Assembly (NCBI GenBank): GCA_045576435.1
Contig: JAZNGL010000064.1
Span: forward strand, 1-28,105
Source: CAKSIW01 sp045576435
Lineage (GTDB): Bacteria; Bacillota; Clostridia; Monoglobales; Monoglobaceae
Direction: 5' to 3'
Length of the DNA stretch: 28,105 nt
Shown one piece after another: positions 14,021 through 21,157 of the stretch (positions are counted from its first letter, which is position 1; the number at the start of each line of letters is the position of its first letter). The notes under the pieces were generated by a model. That model searched no databases and was not told where the DNA came from. It saw nothing but the letters and a program-made list of their open reading frames with translations. Position numbers and translations under genes: made by a program.

Positions 14021-14659
14021 GTGATTGCGGATATTTTAGTTGTTGCAATAGTTGCAATTTTTATTTCAATTGGATATAAGGCAGGGCTTATGAAAGCTTT
14101 AATAAAAGTAGTTTCATATGTGCTATCAATAATTGTGGCATTTATCGCATTTCCGCATGTTTCAGATTTTCTCACGGGAACCGAAATATATGAGTTTATT
14201 TTGAAAAAAGTTTCAGAAAGCAGTTTTTTGAAGAATAATTTGACAAACGAATATTCAGGAGTTTTCTTTAAATATATACAAAGTGGTATAGAGAATGCAA
14301 CAGACGGTATAGCAACGGCAATCACCGAACTTTTAATTAATATAGTCGCTTTTGTTTTGGTTTTGATACTTAGCAGATTAATAATGCTCTTTCTTTGCAA
14401 GGTGCTCAATGTGTTTTCTCGTTTGCCGATAATAAAACAGTTTAATCGCCTTGGCGGTGGAATTTTTGGTGGGATTACGGGCGTTGTTGTTTTATATGTT
14501 GTGTTTGCGATATTTGTTGTTTTTGCACCACTTAAGACCGATAGCATAATAACGAAGGAAATAGAAAAATCTTCATTTGCAATAAAAATGTATGAGAATA
14601 ATGTGTTGCTTGATTTTATTGGAAAAGCAGAGATTGGAGGCGCAAATGGAAACTCTTGA
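14021..14659 (+). CDS. CvpA family membrane protein
   Basis: A 212-residue membrane protein with hydrophobic segments near residues 1-17, 27-45, 100-127 and 145-170, and a more polar stretch between (GTEIYEFILKKVSESSFLKN). The pattern VAIVAIFISIGYKAGLMKAL at the start and FNRLGGGIFGGITGVVVLYV late fits CvpA, a family linked to colicin V production in E. coli and to envelope homeostasis, with no known biochemical activity. The start is GTG with a strong SD (AGGAGGC) that overlaps the stop of the DUF5711 gene. Its last 14 nt overlap rho. Confidence 0.8.
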   Translation: MIADILVVAIVAIFISIGYKAGLMKALIKVVSYVLSIIVAFIAFPHVSDFLTGTEIYEFILKKVSESSFLKNNLTNEYSGVFFKYIQSGIENATDGIATAITELLINIVAFVLVLILSRLIMLFLCKVLNVFSRLPIIKQFNRLGGGIFGGITGVVVLYVVFAIFVVFAPLKTDSIITKEIEKSSFAIKMYENNVLLDFIGKAEIGGANGNS

Positions 14660-15995
14660 ACTGGCAAAGTTTAAATTGAAAGAACTTCAGGAAATAGCAA
14701 AGAAAAATAATATAAAGAATATAGCAAAGCTCAAGAAAGATGAACTCATTGAATTATTAATAAAAAAAGCTAAGGAAAATCGGGCAAAGTTTGAAAACGA
14801 GTCAGAGTTAAATGAAAACAAAGACGGCTTGGAGAAACAAAAAACAACTGATGAGGAAATTCCATATTCTGACCCTGTTCGACGCACAAATCTCATGAGC
14901 GGTGTCCTTGAAGTGCTGGCGGATGGCTATGGTTTTTTGCGTTGCAACAATTATCAGACGGGGAGCGATGATGTTTATGTTTCTTCGCAACAGATAAGAC
15001 GATTTAATCTTAAAACCGGAGATTTTATTGTTGGAAACACGAGAATGCAACGTGACGGAGAAAAATATCAGGCGCTTTTATATGTGCAGACTGTTAATGG
15101 CGACAAGGTTGATGTGGCAATACACAGAAAGGCTTTTGATGACCTCACGCCAATATATCCTAACGAGCGATTAAAGCTTGAAAAAGGTAAAAATGATTTT
15201 GCAATGAGACTTATTGATTTGATTTCGCCAATTGGAAAGGGACAAAGAGGTGTTATCGTTGCACCCCCAAAGGCGGGAAAAACAACACTTCTTAAAAATA
15301 TTGCAAATAGCATTACTGCAAATAACCCCGATGTTCACCTCATCGTTTTGTTGATTGATGAACGACCTGAAGAGGTGACAGATATGCAAAGAAGTATAAA
15401 TGGAGATGTTATATTTTCTACCTTTGACGAGGACCCGTCAAATCATGCAAAGGTTGCAGAAATTGTTCTCGAACGTGCAAAACGTTTGGTTGAACATAAG
15501 CAGGATGTGGTGATATTATTGGATAGTATCACAAGACTTGCAAGAGCGTATAATCTGACGGTGACGCCATCAGGCAGAACTCTTTCAGGCGGACTTGACC
15601 CTGGTGCGCTTTATAAACCAAAGAGGTTTTTTGGAGCAGCAAGAAATGTTGAAGAGGGTGGGAGCCTGACCATACTTGCAACTGCATTAATAGAAACAGG
15701 TAGCCGAATGGATGATGTAATATTTGAGGAATTCAAAGGCACAGGCAATATGGAAGTGCATCTGGACAGACGGTTGCAGGAAAAAAGAGTGTTCCCTGCT
15801 GTGGATATTGCAAAGTCGGGAACAAGAAAAGAAGAACTTTTAATGGACCAAAGGGAATTAGAAGCAGTTTGGAGCATAAGAAAGGCATATAGCAATCAAA
15901 ACACAGTTGATGTGACTGAAAATATAATTCAATGGCTTTTAAGGACGGATAATAACGATGAATTTATAGAGAGTATTCCTAAAATTCTGGATTGA
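14646..15995 (+). CDS. rho: Transcription termination factor Rho
   Basis: A 449-residue hexameric RNA helicase that ends transcription. The Rho N-terminal helical domain is at 5-43 (ELAKFKLKELQEIAKKNN). A charged linker follows, then the cold-shock-like RNA-binding domain at 84-160 (GVLEVLADGYGFLRC), Walker A APPKAGKT at 206-213, Walker B VVILLDSITRLARAYN, and the C-terminal KGTGNMEVHLDR. The frame is open from 14592, but GGAGG lies about 6 nt before the ATG at 14646, so that start is chosen. It overlaps the end of cvpA by 14 nt. No leader or attenuator is visible, since the upstream sequence is cvpA. Confidence 0.97.
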   Translation: METLELAKFKLKELQEIAKKNNIKNIAKLKKDELIELLIKKAKENRAKFENESELNENKDGLEKQKTTDEEIPYSDPVRRTNLMSGVLEVLADGYGFLRCNNYQTGSDDVYVSSQQIRRFNLKTGDFIVGNTRMQRDGEKYQALLYVQTVNGDKVDVAIHRKAFDDLTPIYPNERLKLEKGKNDFAMRLIDLISPIGKGQRGVIVAPPKAGKTTLLKNIANSITANNPDVHLIVLLIDERPEEVTDMQRSINGDVIFSTFDEDPSNHAKVAEIVLERAKRLVEHKQDVVILLDSITRLARAYNLTVTPSGRTLSGGLDPGALYKPKRFFGAARNVEEGGSLTILATALIETGSRMDDVIFEEFKGTGNMEVHLDRRLQEKRVFPAVDIAKSGTRKEELLMDQRELEAVWSIRKAYSNQNTVDVTENIIQWLLRTDNNDEFIESIPKILD

Positions 15996-16017
15996 AATTG
16001 AGAAGGAGGCACCGAAT

Positions 16018-16851
16018 ATGACACGACGATACAGATTGTTTTTAATTATTTTGGTTATATTATTAACGATGCTGAATACAAAAATTTATTTTGCAGAAGA
16101 ACAAGATGAAGTTTGTTTGCCCGTTCTTATGTATCATAATATCGAAACGGATTATGTGGAAGGCAACGAAGGAGCAGATATATCAGCAGAGCTTTTTGAG
16201 GAACATATGAATGCTTTGCTTGAGCGTGGATATACTCCGATTTTAGTTAAGGATTGGTATGAACATGTTATAAAGGGCAAAGCTTTGCCTGAAAGACCAA
16301 TTGCAATAACCTTTGATGATGGATATTTGAGCAATTATGAAATCGCATATCCGATTTTAACACAATTAAAAATACCGGCAACAATTTTTATTGTAACCTC
16401 AACCGTTGGAAAAACTCCAGAGGACGGCGTTGTTTCAGAAGCACATTTTAGTTGGGAGCAAGCTCGGGAAATGCAAAACAGTGGCTTAATTGATATATAT
16501 TCTCATTCGCATACTCACAGAAATATGTCTGAACTCACAGTTGCTGAACTACAGGTTGAACTCAGGCTTTCAAAATATCTGATCGAAAAAAATATTGAAA
16601 AGAATTGTTTTATATTTGCATATCCGTTTGGAGGATATAGTGAAAATACTGCACGTATGGCAAAATATGCAGGATACAAGATGCAGATTTTGGTAAATAA
16701 CACAGATAGCAGTGCAGACTATCTTGCAAATCGTGTGTCTGATGGTGTTGATGGCTTTACGAGAATTACAGTTCGGGGAGATATGAGCACCGAAGAATTA
16801 TATAAAACTATTGATACTTCGATTAAAAATATACAAAAAAGGGAAAAATAA
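16018..16851 (+). CDS. Secreted polysaccharide deacetylase (NodB-type, CE4)
   Basis: A 277-residue protein with a signal peptide or N-terminal anchor at residues 1-26 (RRYRLFLIILVILLTMLN...YFA). The NodB domain carries motif 1 TFDDGY with Asp100 and Asp101, motif 2 HSHTH with His163 and His167 (the metal-binding triad is Asp101, His163, His167), and FAYPFGGYSE as a later motif. Such enzymes remove N-acetyl groups from peptidoglycan or other cell-surface polysaccharides, often conferring lysozyme resistance; the substrate here is not known. The SD is AAGGAGG. It follows rho by 22 nt and may be the last gene of the operon; I saw no hairpin terminator after it. Confidence 0.92.
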   Translation: MTRRYRLFLIILVILLTMLNTKIYFAEEQDEVCLPVLMYHNIETDYVEGNEGADISAELFEEHMNALLERGYTPILVKDWYEHVIKGKALPERPIAITFDDGYLSNYEIAYPILTQLKIPATIFIVTSTVGKTPEDGVVSEAHFSWEQAREMQNSGLIDIYSHSHTHRNMSELTVAELQVELRLSKYLIEKNIEKNCFIFAYPFGGYSENTARMAKYAGYKMQILVNNTDSSADYLANRVSDGVDGFTRITVRGDMSTEELYKTIDTSIKNIQKREK

Positions 16852-16888
16852 TATAAAAAATAGGATAATTGTGATAAAAATACAATGT

Positions 16889-16906
16889 TTGAGAAAAATT
16901 TAACAA
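16889..16906. promoter_or_regulatory. Candidate Rex operator upstream of pgk
   Basis: TTGAGAA-AAAT-TTAACAA matches the published clostridial Rex consensus TTGTTAA-N4-TTAACAA at 12 of 14 fixed positions, with one perfect half-site. It ends 7 nt before the -35 of the pgk promoter. Rex is encoded in this same window. An A/T-rich genome gives chance matches, so this is a candidate only. Confidence 0.4.
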
Positions 16907-16913
16907 AAAATAC

Positions 16914-16942
16914 TTGATAAATTTTCCCAAATGAAGTAAAAT
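16914..16942 (+). promoter_or_regulatory. Promoter for pgk
   Basis: TTGATA (16914-16919), 17-nt spacer, TAAAAT (16937-16942). Transcription would begin near 16949, giving a leader of about 35 nt that ends in the GGAGGG SD of pgk. Confidence 0.7.
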
Positions 16943-16983
16943 AGAATTTAGCAGATTAAAAATAAATTACGGAGGGTTCAGAA

Positions 16984-18165
16984 ATGAATAAAAAAACAGT
17001 TGATGATATTTTAGCAAAAGGCAAAAAGGTGCTTGTGCGCTGCGATTTTAATGTTCCGATTCAGGATGGAAAAATTACAGATGAAACAAGAATCATCGGT
17101 GCTTTACCAACAATCAAAAAGCTTGTTGCTGATGGTGCAAAGGTTATTCTTTGTTCTCATATGGGTAAGCCAAAGGGTGAGCCGAAGCCGGAGCTTTCGT
17201 TGGCGCCTGTTGCTAAACGTTTAAGTGAGCATTTGGGAAAAGAAGTTGTTTTTGCAGCTGATGATTGTGTTGTTGGTGATAACGCAAAGGCAGCAGTTGA
17301 AAAGATGAATGATGGTGACGTTGTTCTTCTTGAAAACACAAGATATAGAAAAGAAGAAACAAAGAACGAAGAGAATTTCAGCCGTGAGCTTGCATCGTTG
17401 GCAGAGATTTTTGTAAATGATGCTTTTGGAACAGCTCATAGAGCGCATTGTTCAACAGTTGGTATCACAGAATTTGTTGATGAGTCTGTTGTAGGTTATC
17501 TTGTTGGTAAAGAGCTTCAGTTCCTTGGAAATGCAGTTAACAGTCCTGTTCGTCCGTTGGTTGCAATCCTTGGCGGAAGTAAGGTTTCAAGCAAAATCAG
17601 TGTTATAGATAATCTTTTAAATAAGGTTGACAAGCTTATTATCGGTGGCGGCATGGCTTATACCTTTATGGCAGCTAAGGGTCAGGAGGTTGGTGATTCA
17701 CTTCTTGAGGCTGACTATATTGATTATGCAAAGGATATGATGGCAAAGGCTGGAGATAAGCTTCTTCTCCCAATCGATACAGTTGTTGCAAAAGCTTTCG
17801 ACAATGATGCGGAAAGCAAGATAGTTGCTGAAGGCGAAATTGAAAAGGGCTGGCAGGGTCTTGACATCGGACCGGCTACAATTGAATTGTTCTCAAATGC
17901 TATCAAGGATGCAAAAACGGTTGTTTGGAACGGACCGATGGGCGTTTTTGAAATGTCAAACTTTGCTAAGGGCACAAATGCTATTGCAGAGGTTCTTGCT
18001 GAGATTGATGCAACCACAGTTATTGGCGGTGGAGATAGTGTTGCCGCTGTGAATCAGGCAGGCTTGGGTGACAAGATGTCACATATCTCAACAGGTGGCG
18101 GTGCATCTTTGGAATTCCTCGAAGGAAAAATTCTTCCGGGCGTTGCAGCACTTAGCGATAAATAA
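16984..18165 (+). CDS. pgk: Phosphoglycerate kinase
   Basis: A 393-residue cytoplasmic glycolytic enzyme transferring phosphate from 1,3-bisphosphoglycerate to ADP. Visible motifs are VLVRCDFNVPIQDGKITDET at the N-terminus, SHMGKPKGE, LGGSKVSSKI, and the C-terminal nucleotide-site region GGGDSVAAV and STGGGASLEFLEG. SD GGAGGG is 6-7 nt before the ATG. It has its own promoter and is followed by a 15-bp hairpin and tpiA. The gap gene usually found in front of pgk is absent; a deacetylase gene is there instead. Confidence 0.98.
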   Translation: MNKKTVDDILAKGKKVLVRCDFNVPIQDGKITDETRIIGALPTIKKLVADGAKVILCSHMGKPKGEPKPELSLAPVAKRLSEHLGKEVVFAADDCVVGDNAKAAVEKMNDGDVVLLENTRYRKEETKNEENFSRELASLAEIFVNDAFGTAHRAHCSTVGITEFVDESVVGYLVGKELQFLGNAVNSPVRPLVAILGGSKVSSKISVIDNLLNKVDKLIIGGGMAYTFMAAKGQEVGDSLLEADYIDYAKDMMAKAGDKLLLPIDTVVAKAFDNDAESKIVAEGEIEKGWQGLDIGPATIELFSNAIKDAKTVVWNGPMGVFEMSNFAKGTNAIAEVLAEIDATTVIGGGDSVAAVNQAGLGDKMSHISTGGGASLEFLEGKILPGVAALSDK

Positions 18166-18175
18166 AAAGAAACTT

Positions 18176-18211
18176 AAAATGAAAATCAGGTTTAAGCCTG
18201 ATTTTCATTTT
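18176..18211 (+). terminator. Hairpin between pgk and tpiA (terminator or partial terminator)
   Basis: A perfect 15-bp stem, AAAATGAAAATCAGG (18176-18190) and CCTGATTTTCATTTT (18197-18211), with a 6-nt loop. The 3' arm is T-rich but only a short TTTTG follows, so termination may be partial. No new promoter was seen before tpiA, 33 nt on. Confidence 0.65.
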
Positions 18212-18243
18212 GTTGCATATGATAAAATATGGAGGATAAATTT

Positions 18244-19002
18244 ATGAGAAAGAAAATTATTGCTGGTAACTGGAAAATGAACAAAACTCCAAGTGAGGCA
18301 GTTGCGTTGGTTAATGAAATAAAAGAAAAGGTAGTGGGCGCTGAGTGTGATGTTGTTGTTTGCCCAACTGCAGTTTGCATTCCGGGCGTGATTGATGCGG
18401 CTAAGAATAGCAATATTTGTGTTGGTGCACAGAATGTTCATTTCAAGGAGAGCGGTGCATATACGGGCGAACTTGCAGGCAACATGCTTAAAGAAATCGG
18501 CGTTAAATATGTTATAATCGGTCATTCAGAGAGACGTCAGTATTTTGGTGAAACAGATGAAACTGTTAATGCGAGAACTATTGCGGCAATTGCTGCCGGA
18601 CTTGTGCCGATTGTTTGTGTTGGTGAAAGCTTAACTGAGCGTGAACAGGGTATTACTGATGATACAGTTCGTCGTCAGACTAAGATTGCATTTTTGGGAA
18701 TTGATGGAAAAGACGCTGAAAACATTGTTATTGCATATGAGCCTGTTTGGGCAATTGGAACAGGTAAAACGGCGACAGCAGAACAAGCAGACGAGGTTTG
18801 CGGAATAATTCGTGAAACAATAAAAGGTCTTTATGGTAGTAGCGTTTCTGAAAAAATCAGAATCCAATATGGTGGTAGCATGAACGCTGCAAATGCTGAA
18901 GAACTTTTAAGCAAGCCTAACATTGATGGTGGCCTGATTGGTGGTGCAAGTCTTAAGGCGGAAGATTTTTCTGTTATTGTTGCAGCCGCAAAGGGTAAAT
19001 AA
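18244..19002 (+). CDS. tpiA: Triosephosphate isomerase
   Basis: A 252-residue TIM-barrel enzyme interconverting dihydroxyacetone phosphate and glyceraldehyde 3-phosphate. Catalytic residues are visible: Asn9 and Lys11 (GNWKMN), His94 (IIGHSERR) and Glu166 (AYEPVWAIGTG). The phosphate-binding YGGSMNAAN and DGGLIGGASL follow near the end. An in-frame ATG at 18229 exists, but GGAGGA lies between it and the ATG at 18244, which aligns with the usual start, so 18244 is used. It is placed between pgk and gpmI, separated from each by a hairpin. Confidence 0.98.
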   Translation: MRKKIIAGNWKMNKTPSEAVALVNEIKEKVVGAECDVVVCPTAVCIPGVIDAAKNSNICVGAQNVHFKESGAYTGELAGNMLKEIGVKYVIIGHSERRQYFGETDETVNARTIAAIAAGLVPIVCVGESLTEREQGITDDTVRRQTKIAFLGIDGKDAENIVIAYEPVWAIGTGKTATAEQADEVCGIIRETIKGLYGSSVSEKIRIQYGGSMNAANAEELLSKPNIDGGLIGGASLKAEDFSVIVAAAKGK

Positions 19003-19024
19003 ATCTAAAATCAAAGGAATAAAT

Positions 19025-19077
19025 AAACGCCTTGTCTGCCCATAGACAGGGTGTTTAAATGTAAATATGTGGGCAGA
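19025..19077 (+). promoter_or_regulatory. Two mutually exclusive hairpins in the gpmI leader
   Basis: Hairpin 1 pairs AAACGCCTTGTCT (19025-19037) with AGACAGGGTGTTT (19044-19056): 13 pairs, two of them G-U, 6-nt loop, and no T-run after it. Alternatively TCTGCCCA (19035-19042) can pair perfectly with TGGGCAGA (19070-19077), which touches the SD AGAAGGG (19075-19081) of gpmI. The two cannot form together, as expected for an RNA switch on translation. Confidence 0.4.
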
Positions 19078-19091
19078 AGGGTTGATTGAAC

Positions 19092-20627
19092 ATGAGTAAA
19101 AAACCATATGCTTTAATAATAATGGATGGCTATGGAGTTAATGAACGCCACGAGGGCAATGCAATATTCGAAGCAAAAACACCCAATATGGATAAATATA
19201 TGGCAGAATATCCAAACACCATTGTGCATGCTTCAGGCATGGATGTTGGACTTCCTGAGGGACAGATGGGTAATTCTGAGGTAGGCCACACAAATATCGG
19301 AGCGGGAAGAATTGTTTATCAGGAACTAACCAGAATAACAAAATCAATTGACGATGGAGATTTTTTTGAAAATGCAGAGCTTATGGCTGCGGTTGAAAAT
19401 TGTAAGAAAAACAACTCTGCACTTCACTTGATGGGTCTTTTGTCAGATGGTGGTGTTCACAGTCACAATAAGCATCTTTATGGTTTGCTTGAGTTAGCAA
19501 AGAAAAACGGAATTGACAAGGTTTTTGTTCATTGTTTCCTTGATGGAAGAGATGTTCCGCCGTCATCAGGTGCAGATTTTGTTGAAGCACTTGTTGAAAA
19601 AATGCGTGCAATGGAAACAGGAAAAATAGCAACTGTCATGGGCAGATACTATGCAATGGATAGAGATAATCGTTGGGAACGTGTTGAAAAAGCATATTCA
19701 GCAATGGTTTTAGGCGAAGGGGAGAAGAACACCTCGGCAGTTAATGCGGTTAAAAAGTCATATAATAATGACGTGACTGATGAATTTGTTGTTCCAACCG
19801 TTATAACCGATGAAAATGGCGCACCTCTTGGAACTATTTCAGAAAATGATTCGGTTATATTCTTTAATTTCAGACCTGACAGAGCAAGAGAAATAACAAG
19901 AACGATTGTTGATGAAGAATTTTGCGGGTTTGAAAGAAAGTTCTTTAAAACATATTATGTTTGTATGACACAATATGACGCTGCAATGCCAAATGTTCAT
20001 ATTGCGTTCAAACCTCAAACATTAACAAATACTTTTGGTGAATATATCAGCCAAAAAGGATTAAGACAGTTAAGAATTGCAGAAACCGAAAAATATGCAC
20101 ATGTTACCTTTTTCTTTAATGGTGGTGTTGAAGCGGTATGCGATGGTGAAGATAGAGCATTGATAAATTCACCAAAGGTTGCAACATATGATATGCAGCC
20201 TGAGATGAGTGCATATGAGGTTTGTGACGAGGTTGTTAAAAGAATTGAAAGCGGCGAATATGACGTTATAGTTCTTAATTTTGCTAACTGTGATATGGTT
20301 GGACACACGGGCGTTTTTGAAGCAGCAGTTAAGGCGGTTGAAACAGTTGATGAATGTTTGGGAAGAACAGTTGATGCGATTCTCAAAATGGGTGGCATGG
20401 CGCTTATTACGGCTGACCACGGAAATGCTGACCAGATGATTGACTATGACACAAAGGGTGCTTTCACAGCTCACACAACCAATGTTGTTCCACTTGTTTT
20501 AGTGGGTGCAGAAGATGGAAATAAATTAAGAGCGGGAAGACTTGCGGATTTGGCGCCAACGATGCTTGATTTGATGGGCCTTGAAAAGCCTGAAGAAATG
20601 ACGGGCGAGAGTCTTTTGGAAAGATAA
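19092..20627 (+). CDS. gpmI: 2,3-bisphosphoglycerate-independent phosphoglycerate mutase
   Basis: A 511-residue, metal-dependent enzyme of the alkaline phosphatase fold that interconverts 3- and 2-phosphoglycerate. Asp12 (IIMDGYG) and the catalytic Ser62 (GQMGNSEVGHTNIGAGR) are visible. Other motifs are HCFLDGRDVPPSSG, FFNFRPDRAREITR and the late ITADHGNADQM. The ATG at 19092 is preferred to the TTG at 19086, because it starts as relatives do (M-x-K-KPYALIIMDGYG) and has AGAAGGG 10 nt upstream. It closes the pgk-tpiA-gpmI cluster and is followed by a strong terminator; eno is not in the window. Confidence 0.97.
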   Translation: MSKKPYALIIMDGYGVNERHEGNAIFEAKTPNMDKYMAEYPNTIVHASGMDVGLPEGQMGNSEVGHTNIGAGRIVYQELTRITKSIDDGDFFENAELMAAVENCKKNNSALHLMGLLSDGGVHSHNKHLYGLLELAKKNGIDKVFVHCFLDGRDVPPSSGADFVEALVEKMRAMETGKIATVMGRYYAMDRDNRWERVEKAYSAMVLGEGEKNTSAVNAVKKSYNNDVTDEFVVPTVITDENGAPLGTISENDSVIFFNFRPDRAREITRTIVDEEFCGFERKFFKTYYVCMTQYDAAMPNVHIAFKPQTLTNTFGEYISQKGLRQLRIAETEKYAHVTFFFNGGVEAVCDGEDRALINSPKVATYDMQPEMSAYEVCDEVVKRIESGEYDVIVLNFANCDMVGHTGVFEAAVKAVETVDECLGRTVDAILKMGGMALITADHGNADQMIDYDTKGAFTAHTTNVVPLVLVGAEDGNKLRAGRLADLAPTMLDLMGLEKPEEMTGESLLER

Positions 20628-20638
20628 AATAAAATAAT

Positions 20639-20666
20639 AAAAAAAGAGGAGAAATCCTCTTTTTTT
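20639..20666 (+). terminator. Rho-independent terminator after gpmI
   Basis: AAAAAAAGAGGA (20639-20650), GAAA tetraloop, TCCTCTTTTTTT (20655-20666). A classic A-tract/stem/T-tract terminator 12 nt after the stop codon. Confidence 0.92.
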
Positions 20667-20737
20667 ATGTTAATAAAGCTTTTTGAAAAAAATTAAATAA
20701 AAATATTAGTTTTATATAACTTTTTACTATTTAATGG

Positions 20738-20766
20738 TTGAAAAAATTTAGGATATTTGGTATAAT
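20738..20766 (+). promoter_or_regulatory. Strong promoter for the MazG-like/gdpP/dnaB operon
   Basis: TTGAAA (20738-20743), 17-nt spacer, perfect TATAAT (20761-20766), with TGG before the -10 (extended TGn). Transcription would start near 20773, leaving a leader of about 60 nt. The TTG that opens the downstream frame lies in the -35, so it cannot be the start codon. Confidence 0.82.
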
Positions 20767-20833
20767 AATAAAATGCAATATTGAAAATGGATTAGTGTTG
20801 AGGTTTTTAAGGCTCACACAGAGCCGGAAAGGC

Positions 20834-21157
20834 GTGATATATAATTTGTTGAAGGAAATAAAAATTGCCAGCAACATAAAAACAGTTGAACAACTTAAAA
20901 CCGAATTAATAAAAAATATATCTGTTTTGTATGAGGATATCAATGCGGAGGCAGATAGCGAGACCAACAATAAGTTGATAAATGATACGGCAAACATAAT
21001 TAATGTGGCATTTGTGTTAGCAAAACGTTTGGGATTGGATTATGATGATGTTTTATCGTGCATGGGCGCAAAGCTTGATAAGGCAATTGAATCAAATAAT
21101 CCCATTGAAAAAGATTTCGGTGATATGAGTGAACTCAGAAAGAGGCTTAAGATATGA
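20834..21157 (+). CDS. MazG-like small protein (PF12643 type)
   Basis: A helical protein of about 107 residues from the GTG at 20834. The core ANIINVAFVLAKRLGLDYDDVLSCMGAKLDKAIES resembles the 'MazG-like family protein' found ahead of DUF2232 and gdpP in other Clostridia. Those proteins look like shortened MazG nucleotide pyrophosphohydrolases. I do not see a full EExxE metal-binding set, so catalysis is doubtful. The frame is open upstream to a TTG at 20738, but that lies in the promoter. GTG 20834 follows an SD-like GGAAAGG very closely, so the start is uncertain. The stop overlaps the DUF2232 start (ATGA), implying coupled translation. Confidence 0.65.
   Translation: MIYNLLKEIKIASNIKTVEQLKTELIKNISVLYEDINAEADSETNNKLINDTANIINVAFVLAKRLGLDYDDVLSCMGAKLDKAIESNNPIEKDFGDMSELRKRLKI

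Noticed and set aside
13963..14667. 234-codon minus-strand open frame across cvpA
   Set aside because: It is the antisense shadow of cvpA and the rho start; composition is rich in Ile, Thr and Ser as expected for a mirror frame, and it has no family features.
20015..20398. 127-codon minus-strand open frame within gpmI
   Set aside because: It is wholly antisense to a clear, full-length gpmI.
20810..20826. GGCTC-ACACA-GAGCC hairpin in the MazG-like leader as a riboswitch
   Set aside because: A 5-bp stem in a leader of about 60 nt is too small for any known riboswitch, and no competing fold was seen.
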